This document shows positions 36,937-45,473 of a stretch of 64,000 bases of DNA, piece after piece. The notes under the pieces were generated by a model. It was given only the letters and a program-made list of their open reading frames with translations. It made no database searches and had not been told where the DNA came from. Origin of the DNA: Bradyrhizobium barranii subsp. barranii (GTDB lineage Bacteria > Pseudomonadota > Alphaproteobacteria > Rhizobiales > Xanthobacteraceae); the NCBI RefSeq assembly GCF_017565645.3, contig NZ_CP086136.1:8229501-8293500 (forward strand), in the 5' to 3' direction. Position 1 is the first letter of the stretch. Each line of letters opens with the position of its first letter. A program made the position numbers and the translations under genes.

Positions 36937-37920
36937 TTACTCAATGACCGTATCGGCAATCGCGACGAGCGCAGGAGGTACGGAAAGCCCCAGCTGCTTG
37001 GCTGTCTTGATATTAATGGACAACTCGAATTTGGTGACTTGGTAGATCGGGATGTCGCCGGGCTTTGCTCCTCGGAGAATTGCGTCGATATTATTGGCGA
37101 CGCGCTTATTCAATTCGATCAGGTCGAACGAATAGGCCATTAAGCCCCCGGCCTCGACGGATTCGGTAAACGAAAAAATCGTCGGAAGCTTCACGTCGCT
37201 GAGCAACTTGGCGATCAAAGTGCTGTTTTGAAAGGTCTCAGGCGAAGGGAGGACCATGACTGCATTTGCACCGTCGCGGGAGATGCTCTCGATGGCCGCC
37301 CGATAGTCTGCTTCGCTGGCACCAAATTCCACTAAAGACACCCGGAGAGCGAGGCTTGCCGCTTCGGCCGCTGCGCGAATTGCGGGGCCTGCGGTTGGCC
37401 CATTCCAGTACGCTCGAAGAGCGAGACACCCAAGTATCGAGATCGTCGGAACCATCTCGCGCAACAGTGCAATTCGCTTTCCATGAATGGATAGACCAGC
37501 GTCGATGCTGGCTCCCGTGAAATTGCCGCCTGGGTGAGCCAGACTTTCGGCGAGCCCTTGCTTAACGGGGTCAGATGTTAGCTTTTTGAAGATGACGGCG
37601 TCAGCGCCAATGACGTAGATGATTGCCGGGTTGCCCCGAACGACTTCCGTCGCCAGGGCTTCGAGGCCGGACGTGTTCTGCTCTCGGCCGTAACGTTCGA
37701 CCTCGAGGTTTTGTCCCTCTATCTGCCCCAACCGCCGAAGCTCAGCGAATAAGGCTCGCCAAGCTTTGGTTTTGCTATGCTCACGCAAGACCGCGCTTGG
37801 CTCTGCTGGGCTGAAAATAGCAAGGCGCTTGCGATTGGGGATCTGCTGTGCACCCGCAGCGAGCGGCCATACGACCGCCGCACCGCCAACAAGAAGACTG
37901 ATGAAATCGCGCCGTCTCAT
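36937..37920 (-). CDS. ABC-transporter substrate-binding protein (TrpX-like), orphan
   Basis: 327 residues from ATG 37920 (MRRRDFISLLVGGAAVVWPL), with a twin-arginine-like, Sec/Tat-type signal cut near AGA-QQ. Two-lobed peripla-binding fold of the ABC_sub_bind family: GLAESLAHPGGNFTGASID, RIALLREMVPTISILGCL, and the closing ELSINIKTAKQLGLSVPPAL with a tail ADTVIE. The usual IPIVFV-SDPV segment is replaced by ADAVIFKKLTSDPVKQG, so the first lobe is slightly diverged. No permease or ATPase is near. It faces away from the PIG-V-like gene. Confidence 0.88.
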   Translation of the reverse strand: MRRRDFISLLVGGAAVVWPLAAGAQQIPNRKRLAIFSPAEPSAVLREHSKTKAWRALFAELRRLGQIEGQNLEVERYGREQNTSGLEALATEVVRGNPAIIYVIGADAVIFKKLTSDPVKQGLAESLAHPGGNFTGASIDAGLSIHGKRIALLREMVPTISILGCLALRAYWNGPTAGPAIRAAAEAASLALRVSLVEFGASEADYRAAIESISRDGANAVMVLPSPETFQNSTLIAKLLSDVKLPTIFSFTESVEAGGLMAYSFDLIELNKRVANNIDAILRGAKPGDIPIYQVTKFELSINIKTAKQLGLSVPPALVAIADTVIE

Positions 37921-38168
37921 GCAGCCCTCCAAGGAGGCTCAGGACCACGCTAAATTCAGTTGGAAGCATACCACATCGCGGCATGGGAGTCGGGGTATTG
38001 GAGGCGCAAGATGTCGCGCGCGGCAATCCGCTGTTCTGCGTTGCGCCATGACCGCTAAGGGTCAAAGGCTGCCCTCGGCAGCTCCACGACGCTATTCGCT
38101 CAGCTCTCGAAAGCGGACAGTGCGAGGCCAAGAGCGGAAGTCAGCTAAGGGCCAAAACCGGAAGTGGA
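37921..38168. repeat. Degraded dispersed repeats upstream of the membrane gene
   Basis: 38055-38165 contains CTAAGGGTCAAAGGCTG, GAAAGCGGACAGTGCGAGGC and CTAAGGGCCAAAACCGGAAG, three broken pieces of the dispersed GGGTCA/AGCGGAC element. Confidence 0.45.
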
Positions 38169-39392
38169 ATGGTTTTCGATACATCTAGGGCGATTGATCT
38201 TAGGCCTGTACCAAGCGACAGTATGGACATGGAGATGCAGTGTCCGAACTGGAAAAGTCATTCTTGGCTTCCCTATTGTTGGGCCATCTTGATATTTTCT
38301 TGTTCGCGGGTGGTGGTCGCGCTCGGGCTGGTATTCTCTCAAAAATATCTGGCCATCGGGAGGGCCGATGTCTGGTCTGCGGGACCGATCTGGTACCACC
38401 AATTGTTACAATGGGACTCGGAATGGTATTTCAAGATCGTCACAGAAGGCTATCGGTATAACGGCGATCCGACTATTCAACAGAATATCGTGTTTTACCC
38501 GCTGTATCCCGTGCTCGCACGGGGCCTGACAACGATTAGCGGCCTCACGCCTGCGGATGCTTTGCTGTTGGTATCGAATGTCGCAGGATTGTTTGCTATC
38601 GTCGTTCTTTTCAAGCTGGTTCGCGAGGAATCTGGTGATCAACTCGCTCTCGCCACCATCGCGCTGTTCAGCTTTTTTCCGGCTTCGGTTTTGCTATCGG
38701 CCGGGTATACCGAATCCTTAGCACTGCTTCTAATCGTTTCGTTTTTTCTTGTTTTAAAACGAAAACATTATTTGTCGGCAGCGCTGCTCGCAGGCTTGGC
38801 ACTTAGCGACCGATCAACGGGCATTGTATTATTGCCGGTCCTTCTCTGGGAGATGTGGCGCAATCGCAATGAGAAGCCATTCCTTGTTGCCCTCTTGCCA
38901 TGCATCCTTCTCGCGACATCGGGTATCTGGCTGTTCATGATTTATCTCTGGAGCTCTTTCGGGGCTCCGTTTGCATTTTCAGATGGGCAGACGGCTTTCC
39001 ATCAAGGAACGACCTTGGCTACACGATTGATTGCAGCACTCAAATTTGAACCCTTCACCCGAATGATGCTCAATGACTGGAATCCATGGGGGCAAGCCAG
39101 CTGGTTTACATTGTTGTTCGTTGTCCTGATTGTTGTGGGTTGGTCTCGACTGCCCTCAACTTGGACAGTGTTTGCCATGGGTGTGCTGTTGTTGCCATAT
39201 CTAACACTCAGCGGTGGGCCGGCAGGCTTCGTCTCAATGAGCCGATTTAATCTCCTCTCATTTCCACTTTTTGTAGTGCTGGCTGATTTGGGATTGCGAG
39301 CGAAGTGGCTTTTTGCAGGAGTGATAGGACTTTTCGGTGCGTCTTTGCTCATGAACGCCGCCCTGTTTGCTCGGAGAATTTGGATCGGTTGA
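38169..39392 (+). CDS. PIG-V-like polytopic membrane protein (putative mannosyltransferase)
   Basis: 407 residues with about ten transmembrane segments. The WDSEWYFKIVTEGYRYNGD block after the first helix and QQNIVFYPLYPVLARGL, then FPASVLLSAGYTESLALL and the C-terminal MSRFNLLSFPLFVVLADLG, match the PIG-V/GT76-like pattern (WD--WY--IA--GY, FFPLYP, Y-E-L, R----FP). It would use polyprenyl-phosphate sugar donors at the membrane. Base composition is visibly AT-richer than its neighbours, suggesting transfer. The start is uncertain: ATG 38169 or 38223. It is followed by a very strong terminator. Confidence 0.82.
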   Translation: MVFDTSRAIDLRPVPSDSMDMEMQCPNWKSHSWLPYCWAILIFSCSRVVVALGLVFSQKYLAIGRADVWSAGPIWYHQLLQWDSEWYFKIVTEGYRYNGDPTIQQNIVFYPLYPVLARGLTTISGLTPADALLLVSNVAGLFAIVVLFKLVREESGDQLALATIALFSFFPASVLLSAGYTESLALLLIVSFFLVLKRKHYLSAALLAGLALSDRSTGIVLLPVLLWEMWRNRNEKPFLVALLPCILLATSGIWLFMIYLWSSFGAPFAFSDGQTAFHQGTTLATRLIAALKFEPFTRMMLNDWNPWGQASWFTLLFVVLIVVGWSRLPSTWTVFAMGVLLLPYLTLSGGPAGFVSMSRFNLLSFPLFVVLADLGLRAKWLFAGVIGLFGASLLMNAALFARRIWIG

Positions 39393-39764
39393 TCGCTACA
39401 AGGCGCTCACGGCGACATCTCCCTAGCCGCAGCGACCAGTTTCACACTGCGTACCCCGCAATAGATCTTTCAGATCTAACGTCCGCTCCGGGTCACCAGC
39501 GGACAAATCTCGATAAGCTTCCGATAGCCCGCTCCTGCCGAAAGCAGCCTTCGCACCCTCGCTTCGCACTGCTTCGAACCCCTTCGCACTCATGTGCTTC
39601 GCACCCCCCTTATACCCCCCGGCCGGTGCGAAGCCCGGCCCCGGTCTCCGAAGACCGGGCCGGGCTTCGCCCTAACTCGTTACTCAGCTAAAAGGTGACT
39701 TTGGCGCGCGAGGCGGCAATATCTGCTAGGGACCTATAAGTCGAAATCACAGCAAACAGCATCT
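39393..39764. repeat. Short CTTCGCAC repeats in the gap after the membrane gene
   Basis: 39546-39606 contains CTTCGCAC or close variants five times in about 60 bp. 39479-39506 is a copy of the dispersed element (GTCCGCTCCGGGTCACCAGC). No gene supported. Confidence 0.55.
39628..39670. terminator. Very long GC-rich hairpin
   Basis: GCGAAGCCCGGCCCCGGTC pairs with GACCGGGCCGGGCTTCGC around a TCCGAA loop, ~18 bp with one bulge. Lies between a plus-strand and a minus-strand gene end. Confidence 0.75.
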
Positions 39765-40742
39765 CTATTCGATCACCTCATCGGCGCGAAGGAGCAATAA
39801 GGTCGGCACGCTGAGACCGAGTGCGTTGGCAGTTTTCATGTTGATCACGAAGTCGAATTTGACCGGCTGCTCTACCGGCAGATCAGACGGCTTGGCGCCT
39901 TTGAGGATCTTATCGACGTACCTTCCTGCGCGGCGGAACAGATCGGCTATATCGGGGCCGTAGACGATCAATCCATCACTAGCGAATTGTCGGGAGAAAT
40001 GAATCGCAGGCAGATGATGTTTCGCCGCGAGCGCGACAACTCGGGGGGCCTCGACAACGGTGAGAGTATCGCCAAAAACAATGATTGCATCCGCGCGCTG
40101 GGCTGCGGCCGAGGCAAAGGCAACATCAAGTTCCTCGGCCGTGGTCGCCTGAACTATCGGCAGAGCCGCGCCGAGGTTGCGCGCCGTACTTGGTACCTCA
40201 TCGGCTAACAACAGCCTGTGCATTGGGTTGCCGGGATTGACCAAGATCGCAATTTGCGAGGCACCGGGCACCAGTTCCCGCAGGATTTCTATTCGTTTTG
40301 CGACGAAACTTCCTGGCACGTAGGTCGCAAGCCCCGTTATGTTGCCGCCCGGACGCGCTAGGCTTTGTACGAGGCCGAGTCCCACGGGATCGGCCACAGC
40401 TACGAATACAATGGGAATGGTCGTGGTCGCCGATTTCAGGGCTTCGGTTGCCTGTGGTGCCGCGACGACGAGCACATCGGGACGGAGAGCAATCAGATCG
40501 GCAATTGAAACTGGCAGTCGGTCCGGGGGTTGGGAAAAACGATAGTCAATAGTCAGGTTTCTTCCGTCTATCCAGCCATTGTTTCGCAATCCATCGAACA
40601 ACGCCCGCTCGGCTTGATTGAGCGCCTGCCCGCCTCCGTCACCTACGGCGAGAAAGCCAAGTCGATGGCGTCTACCCTGCGCGCGCAAACGCCCTGACCA
40701 AGCGAGAAACGCCGCAGCGGCTATAAACTCTCGCCGCTTCAT
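39765..40742 (-). CDS. ABC-transporter substrate-binding protein (TrpX-like), orphan
   Basis: 325 residues (MKRREFIAAAAFLAWSGRLR) with a twin-arginine-like signal peptide, cut near LRA-QG. Complete ABC_sub_bind pattern: LGFLAVGDGG, GLRNNGWIDGRNLTIDYRFS, IPIVFVAVADPVGLGLVQSL followed by ARPGGNITGLA, and the closing FDFVINMKTANALGLSVPTL with the tail RADEVIE. No permease or ATPase gene accompanies it. It may feed a transporter encoded elsewhere. Related to the protein at 36937. Confidence 0.92.
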   Translation of the reverse strand: MKRREFIAAAAFLAWSGRLRAQGRRHRLGFLAVGDGGGQALNQAERALFDGLRNNGWIDGRNLTIDYRFSQPPDRLPVSIADLIALRPDVLVVAAPQATEALKSATTTIPIVFVAVADPVGLGLVQSLARPGGNITGLATYVPGSFVAKRIEILRELVPGASQIAILVNPGNPMHRLLLADEVPSTARNLGAALPIVQATTAEELDVAFASAAAQRADAIIVFGDTLTVVEAPRVVALAAKHHLPAIHFSRQFASDGLIVYGPDIADLFRRAGRYVDKILKGAKPSDLPVEQPVKFDFVINMKTANALGLSVPTLLLLRADEVIE

Positions 40743-40790
40743 TCGACCCTCATCGCAACTTGAGGAGGACGCAGTGCAGAGTATCAGATT

Positions 40791-41393
40791 TCAAGGGTCG
40801 TGGTACTCGGTGAGATGCTTTGCTGCGTCGCAAAGCGGGAAGGCGCATGCCCGCAACCGGTCACTACCAGCCTCAGCCTGACGTGCGATAACAAACAGAG
40901 ACTTAAACCGCGACAGCGCTGTGATGATCTCTTCTACCATGCCCTCCGCAAAATATTCCTGCTCAGGGTCGCCGCTCATGTTCTCAAACGGCAGCACGGC
41001 GATGGAAGGTCTGTCGGGGAGCGCAAGATCGAGTTTTTGAAGTTCTACCTGATCGTCGGCAACTGTTGCGCCTGCCGGTTCCTTCGCTTCCCGAACAGCT
41101 CCAACGAAACGAAAGCCCTTGCGCTGTAGTGTCTTGATGAAGCGTTGTTCGTCGCCAGAATCGCCAATTGCAATCCGGGCGGCGTTTAAGCGGGTTGTCA
41201 GCGCCGCATCGGATACGCTTCGCCCATTCCAAATGGCTTTGATGAGGTCATCCGTGCTGACAACTCGCTCCCTATTGCGGATCAGGTAATCGATCAGGTC
41301 AAATACCTGTGGTGCGACGGAGACGACGTCCGCCCCGCGATGCAGCTCGCGTCGGTCCGTGTCGAATACGTACTCCGCGAAGAGATAGCGCAA
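40791..41393 (-). pseudogene. Winged-helix / TolB-N-like (adenylate-cyclase-type) regulator, truncated
   Basis: From TTG 41393: (M)RYLFAEYVFDTDRRELHRG followed by an OmpR-type winged helix (VAPQVFDLIDYLIRNRERVV, then DAALTTRLNAARIAIGDSG and IKTLQRKGFRFVG). After a linker comes the SIAVLPFENMSGDPEQEYFA domain and GMVEEIITALSRFKSLFVIA. Full-length relatives continue R-SSF-YKG and a TPR region to ~500+ residues. Here the sequence departs after FVIAR and stops 27 codons later. The N-terminal ~170 residues are intact. Truncated copy; the same signature survives as a scrap at 24455. Confidence 0.75.
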
Positions 41394-41564
41394 GATGCGA
41401 ATCCCGTTGGATGAGGGCTCCCATAACCGGGTAGCGCTTTGGCCTCGCCGAAAATCGCGAGAATAAGCCGCCGGTTGGGACAATGTAAGCTGCCGGTCAA
41501 GCGTCCCCGCCAATCCCGCGGCACTCTCCCGTCGGGCGAAAAACACCGTCCAGGAGACACCAGA

Positions 41565-41921
41565 ATGACCACGACGCACGGCACTACGTGGCTGGAATGG
41601 ACATCCGTATCGACCTGGCATGTCACCAGCTTCATCTCGAAATGTTGGGATGCCTTTCAGGAGCGCCGCGAACGCCAAAAATTGAGCGCCACCTTGTCCG
41701 ACCTAAGCGACGGAGAACTGATGGATCTCGGCACCACGCGCGGCGAGATCGACTACGTCGCCTCGCACCGAGGTATTGACCCGGGGGGCATCCGATCCGG
41801 CGAATGGCTGCGATATCTGCCAACGGTGGACGGCCAGGTTGGGCCTAGGCCAACAGCTGACATCGAGGGACGTCAATGGAATGACAGAAGCGGACAGATT
41901 AAGTCGGGCTTTATTCGATAA
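41565..41921 (+). CDS. DUF1127-containing protein with read-through tail
   Basis: 118 residues from ATG 41565, with CAGGAGACACCAGA upstream. The core FQERRERQKLSATLSDLSDG followed by ELMDLGTTRGEIDYVASHRG is the DUF1127/YjiS-like pattern (-R--R-L--LSD--L-DIG--R-EI). I recall relatives ending shortly after GEWLRYLPTVDGQ. Here the stop is lost and ~30 extra residues read into the 3' remnant of a substrate-binding protein gene, ending KSGFIR. Small cytoplasmic proteins of this type modulate RNA turnover or phosphate/carbon responses in relatives. Confidence 0.72.
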   Translation: MTTTHGTTWLEWTSVSTWHVTSFISKCWDAFQERRERQKLSATLSDLSDGELMDLGTTRGEIDYVASHRGIDPGGIRSGEWLRYLPTVDGQVGPRPTADIEGRQWNDRSGQIKSGFIR

Positions 41922-41967
41922 CCTCGTCGGCGCGTGTTAGAATGCTCTCCGAGATGTTCAGGCCGAG
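41911..41967 (-). pseudogene. 3' scrap of a TrpX-like substrate-binding protein gene
   Basis: The minus strand ends LGLNISESILTRADEVIE-stop, the C-terminal signature of the substrate-binding family (compare LGLSVPTLLLLRADEVIE at 39765). Only 18 codons remain. They are joined directly to another gene fragment on the other side. Confidence 0.7.
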
Positions 41968-42306
41968 CCAGCTGACCGCCTCGACCGCGACATTTATCTG
42001 GTGCTTGAAGACTTCGGCGCGCGTGCCGGTTGCGCCTGGCGCGAGACCGACGAGACTGACACCGACCTCGAGACGATCCTGCAAAATCTCCGGTCCGGCC
42101 AGTACGCCTATCCGGTCCGAATTGTATCCTTCAATGCGGTCGAGGGGTGGTCGCGGGATGCGACTTCCGGGGTCGCCGACGCATTGGCCCAGCGCGCAAC
42201 CGACACCGACGCCAAGATCTCGTCTGCGCTGCAAGACTTCATCGCCGCTAACGCCACAAAGCGCTTCGACATGCAGCTAGCGCTGCCATTGCAGTGGGTC
42301 GCCTGA
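41941..42306 (+). pseudogene. Small DRxxYLVLEDFG-family protein, copy 1 (start lost)
   Basis: Open from a TAG at 41938, without a start codon: ADRLDRDIYLVLEDFGARAG, CAWRETDETDTDLETILQNL, RSGQYAYPVRIVSFNAVEGW, SRDATSGVADALAQRA and so on to the stop at 42306. Copies 2 and 3 (47655, 52335) share the D---YLV-EDFG--GRAWRE-D---T--ET------G-Y--P-R-V-FN--E-WS-D pattern. The 5' end was removed at the junction with the substrate-binding-protein scrap. Function of the family unknown. Confidence 0.6.
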
Positions 42307-42551
42307 TGTTCAGCGAGGGTAACCCGGCGGCGGCCGGTGCCACGACCACGACGTGCGTCAACTGTGACGATCACGGCTGGGTATCGGGACAGAACATCAC
42401 CCTGATCAGATTTGGGCGACACAATCAATGAGGGTTGGCCCGAACGCTTCGCAATGCGCGCGAATGCGATCGGCCTTCAAAGAATCAAAAAGAACTTAGG
42501 AGCCAGTGAGCCCTTCTCACGTTGTTGAGGAAACAACCCAAGGAGGAACTC

Positions 42552-42932
42552 ATGCGTCGCATCGCACTTGCAGCAATCGTTGTTGCCGTTGGCTTGACGC
42601 CAGTGGTGGCTCAACAGACCTCGCCAAACATGCAAAACGAAGCCGATAAAGGCATCAAGACTCAAAACTCCGGTGCGTCGGGTTACGTCGGTGAACAGGA
42701 CAGACCAGGTTCCGCAGCGCAGATGCCGGGCAGCAGCTCGGGTCGCGCCGATTCTACGACGACGGCACCAAGCGCTCAAAATTCGGGAACAGGAATTGCC
42801 GGAGCACCGGGTAGCACAAGCGGCCCCTCTCCTAAAGGTACTGTCGGCCAGAACACGACGACCCAGCAACAGGACTCATCGAATATCAAAGGTCTGCCGG
42901 GAAACAAGAGCGGCCCGCCCGCCAAGCGTTGA
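42552..42932 (+). CDS. Exported low-complexity protein
   Basis: 126 residues from ATG 42552, with GGAGGAACTC upstream. Signal peptide MRRIALAAIVVAVGLTPVVA, then a Gln/Ser/Gly/Thr-rich mature part with repeated motifs (TQNSGASGYVGEQDRPGSAA, GIAGAPGSTSGPSPKGTVGQ) and GLPGNKSGPPAKR at the end. Periplasmic or secreted. Such disordered proteins occur in Bradyrhizobium, role unknown. A strong terminator follows. Confidence 0.75.
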   Translation: MRRIALAAIVVAVGLTPVVAQQTSPNMQNEADKGIKTQNSGASGYVGEQDRPGSAAQMPGSSSGRADSTTTAPSAQNSGTGIAGAPGSTSGPSPKGTVGQNTTTQQQDSSNIKGLPGNKSGPPAKR

Positions 42933-42948
42933 CGGCTCGTTGCTCGAA

Positions 42949-42974
42949 GGCGCGTGGCGTAATCGCCACGCGCC
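42949..42974. terminator. Bidirectional terminator
   Basis: GGCGCGTGGCG - TAAT - CGCCACGCGCC, an 11-bp perfect stem with a 4-base loop between convergent genes. Confidence 0.8.
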
Positions 42975-42984
42975 CTGATTGCTC

Positions 42985-43161
42985 TTATACCGGCAAATTA
43001 TCGGTCATGCCGGGAGGAAGCTCATCTGGTTGCGACCGTTCCGCCAGAAGCTGTTTTTCGGCTTCAAACCAGAAGGTCTCCATGTCCCCGCTTGGCTCGC
43101 CCGCAGCACGCCAAAGCTCGTAGGCACGAATACGAATGTCTTCCTGACTTAAGTTTGGCAT
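42985..43161 (-). CDS. DUF2934 domain protein
   Basis: 58 residues: MPNLSQEDIRIRAYELWRAA, then GEPSGDMETFWFEAEKQLLA. The I--RAYELW---G-P-G----FW--AE-QL pattern is the DUF2934 signature. Short, soluble, helical; common in rhizobia, function unknown. AGGAGGAGCGACC precedes the ATG at 43161. Convergent with the exported protein gene. Confidence 0.85.
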   Translation of the reverse strand: MPNLSQEDIRIRAYELWRAAGEPSGDMETFWFEAEKQLLAERSQPDELPPGMTDNLPV

Positions 43162-43214
43162 GGTCGCTCCTCCTATTGCGCAAACCTTGCTCTAGAAGTT
43201 CTCGCGATCGATCT

Positions 43215-43451
43215 TCAGTGCCGCCGGAAAACGTATCGACGTTTTAATCTTGCGGTTGTCGTCCGAGCGGCATACTCGATGCGATCTATGTCGGCGTTAT
43301 CGGCCGCAGTAACGTCCAAACGCCAATTCATGCCGTTCGGATAACCTTCGTCGCATTCGATTTCGACCGCGATGACCAATTCGCCTCCCGGAAAGCTCCG
43401 GATCTCCTGCAGTGCTATCAGCTCCAGATCTTTCCTTGACACGCTGATCAT
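43215..43451 (-). CDS. Small conserved hypothetical protein
   Basis: 78 residues from ATG 43451 (MISVSRKDLELIALQEIRSF). A longer frame to 43544 exists, but GGAGCCTCGCA lies before 43451. Pattern: KDLE-IALQEIRSFPGGE----VEIE-----N-W---VT----AD-DRI-YA---T---L--RY. I associate this with a family of short Bradyrhizobium proteins. Soluble alpha/beta, role unknown. Confidence 0.65.
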   Translation of the reverse strand: MISVSRKDLELIALQEIRSFPGGELVIAVEIECDEGYPNGMNWRLDVTAADNADIDRIEYAARTTTARLKRRYVFRRH

Positions 43452-43621
43452 TGCGAGGCTCCGCCCGCCACTTCCTCTGACAATACGTTGCGTTATTGCC
43501 TCGTTCCTAAAGCTTGAGACGAACAGCATGCCGTCTTGTCGCACACGTCAGGCACAGCAGACCCCCTCAGTTCGTGAGGAACCAGGCTCTCCGCGGTTCA
43601 TTGTCGCTCGAGGAGGACGCC

Positions 43622-43831
43622 ATGACTGACACGCCATCCCAAACCCAAACCTCAACTTTCGCTGCCGCCAACGAAACGGTCCGCGAGGTCGCACGCGATG
43701 TCCGCGAGGGGCTCGGCGACGGCGAGCCGCCTGGCCAGTGGAAGGCTATCGTCAGCGACCTAACGCGCGAAGCTCCGCTCGCATCGCTCGGAATCGCCTT
43801 CCTGATTGGATATATATTGGCGCGCCGTTGA
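43622..43831 (+). CDS. Small single-span membrane protein
   Basis: 69 residues: a hydrophilic N-terminus (MTDTPSQTQTSTFAAANETV, then REVARDVREGLGDGEPP) and a C-terminal hydrophobic anchor (APLASLGIAFLIGYILARR). The layout resembles short inner-membrane proteins of the DUF883/ElaB type (ribosome- or stress-associated tail anchors), but lacks their usual length and GxxxG. GGAGGACGCC precedes the ATG. Confidence 0.65.
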   Translation: MTDTPSQTQTSTFAAANETVREVARDVREGLGDGEPPGQWKAIVSDLTREAPLASLGIAFLIGYILARR

Positions 43832-43899
43832 TCGCTCCCCGCTCTTGGCGTCGAGGACGAGGAACGTGCGGCCTTCCAGGTCGAGGCCGAAACCAACGG

Positions 43900-44118
43900 C
43901 AAGAACGCCGAATGCGTCAAAGCGCGCTGGCCAATTTCCACGATAACCGCGGCACAGCGCGACGCTGCTCGCTGAGGCCGGCGCAGAGATCGCCGAGGCG
44001 CTATGCTGGAGCGTCGACATGGCGCAGAAGGTGATCGATCTCTACCTCGCCAGACGTGGCGTGCTGGCGGCCAATGCAATGCAATTTCGAGATCGAAGGA
44101 CTGCACCACCGGAGTAGA
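43900..44118 (+). pseudogene. C-terminal remnant of a tyrosine site-specific recombinase
   Basis: In one frame ALANFHDNRGTA, then with a frameshift ATLLAEAGAEIAEALCWSVD and MAQKVIDLYLARRG with a stop near 44118. This resembles the integrase C-terminus (H-LRG-A---L---G-----I---LGHS-----  --Y). The catalytic R of H-LRGTA is present and the tyrosine would be in VIDLY. The N-terminal 250+ codons and reading frame are lost. Trace of an old integration event. Confidence 0.55.
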
Positions 44119-44352
44119 AGCCAAGCAGCGGCTGCTGGAGGCGAATATGATTTGCGCCTTCGGTTTTGCGGCTTCTACGGCGTGATGCGTCGCAGCGATG
44201 GTGGCCTGCTGCGCTGCGTCTAAACACTCTTGGAACCACCCATCGGACCATCGGTATGCATTCACCTTTGTTCTGCACGTGGATGCGCGTGCAGGAACAC
44301 AGGCCGATGAGTTCGCATTGTCCATCAGTTTCATTTGTGCGTGAGGCCGATC

Positions 44353-44883
44353 ATGCAAGTTCTTTGTAGAATGATCGCGATTGCAACAATCCCAGCTTGG
44401 ATGGCAATCTACTCAACTCCTGCTGTCGGACAAAACTTCGATGACAGGTGGTCCATCATTCCAAGAGCTCACGCGGAGCCAGCTCCTGAAGGAGGCGACC
44501 AGACAAGGAAGGACGAAACGCAAACGCAACCTTCGACCACACAGCAAACGCAATCTCAGACTTCGGAAGAGCCCTCGAAAGATCGTTCAAGAGCTCAATC
44601 TCAGAATCGAGTCTTCTCCGGCACGGCCTCCTACTATTCTTATGCCAAAGGCAAGACAGCGAGCGGTTCATCGTTTGATCGTAATCGGCTAACAGCAGCG
44701 CACCGCCGCCTGCCCTTCGGTACCAAGTTGCGCGTCACCCACGGAAGCCGAAGCGTCATCGTCATAGTCAATGACCGCGGTCCGTTCGTCCGCGGTCGTG
44801 TCCTCGACCTTTCGTTGGCCGCGGCGCGGAGCTTGGGTATTACGGATCGTGGCGTGGCTCAGGTTCATGCGGAGGTGTTGTGA
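44353..44883 (+). CDS. RlpA-like septal ring lytic transglycosylase family protein
   Basis: 176 residues from ATG 44353; GTG 44335 and ATG 44371 are also possible. Signal-type N-terminus (VLCRMIAIATIPAWMAIYST), a Gln/Ser/Thr-rich linker, then the double-psi beta-barrel RlpA domain: SGTASYYSYAKGKTASGSSF, LTAAHRRLPFGTKLRVT, VIVIVNDRGPFVRGRVLDLS and SLAAARSLGITDRGVAQVHA. The G-ASYY, TA-G--F and NDRGPF-RGR-DLS motifs are diagnostic. Acts on peptidoglycan in the periplasm. No SPOR domain. Lipoprotein cysteine not evident. Confidence 0.88.
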   Translation: MQVLCRMIAIATIPAWMAIYSTPAVGQNFDDRWSIIPRAHAEPAPEGGDQTRKDETQTQPSTTQQTQSQTSEEPSKDRSRAQSQNRVFSGTASYYSYAKGKTASGSSFDRNRLTAAHRRLPFGTKLRVTHGSRSVIVIVNDRGPFVRGRVLDLSLAAARSLGITDRGVAQVHAEVL

Positions 44884-44934
44884 ACATTCGACCACTCGGG
44901 GAGTATCGGACAGATCGCTTGTGCAGATAGATAG

Positions 44935-45213
44935 CCGCCACTCGAAGCCGCGCGCGAGGCTTTCGAGACCGCATGGTCGGAGCTACAGCCGAGCATTCCC
45001 GACAATGCCTTCGCCGAATGGCGCCACGATCGCGACTGGCGGGCCGAGGTTGCGGCCAAGCGGGCGCGGGGCGAGAAGCTCGACAGCGAAATCCGGAGCA
45101 CGCTGATGCGCTGCGTCTGCGGCACCACATTCGACAGCTGGAAGCCGGCGGAGAGCTACCAGCACCGCGCACACATCACCGCCGCGCGGGCGGCCAATGG
45201 GATACGCCGATGA
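44935..45213 (+). pseudogene. 5'-truncated small conserved protein
   Basis: Open directly after a TAG, without a start codon: LEAAREAFETAWSELQPSIP, DNAFAEWRHDRDWRAEVAAK, RARGEKLDSEIRSTLMRCVC, GTTFDSWKPAESYQHRAHIT and AARAANGIRR-stop. The MRC-CG--FDSH-P--SY-HR-HI pattern is one I associate with a Bradyrhizobium family. Its normal beginning is missing. The TGA overlaps the next ATG (ATGA), so it was coupled to the gene at 45210. Confidence 0.5.
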
Positions 45214-45473
45214 AGCACACCGAAGAACGACCCTATGCTGACCCGGAAGCGGCCGCGCGCAAGCTCGTCGAGCTCGCAGCGAGCGTCGACCCTGTCCAGG
45301 ACGGCCGGATCTATATCGAGAGGATCAACGCGCCCTTCTTGTTCAAGCTGAAGGGCAGCGGCAGCGAATTCGGCGCCGGGCTCAAACACGCGATCGAGCG
45401 CGGCTGGCTCCAGATGCACGAGAGCGGGACTTACGTGCGCTTGCTAGGCCCGGGCGGCCTACTCACTCAATAG
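45210..45473 (+). CDS. Small conserved hypothetical protein
   Basis: 87 residues: MKHTEERPYADPEAAARKLV, then ELAASVDPVQDGRIYIERIN, APFLFKLKGSGSEFGAGLKH and AIERGWLQMHESGTYVRLLG. Compact alpha/beta, soluble. Recalled as a short Bradyrhizobium family. ATGA overlap with the truncated gene before it suggests an original two-gene unit. Role unknown. Confidence 0.7.
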   Translation: MKHTEERPYADPEAAARKLVELAASVDPVQDGRIYIERINAPFLFKLKGSGSEFGAGLKHAIERGWLQMHESGTYVRLLGPGGLLTQ

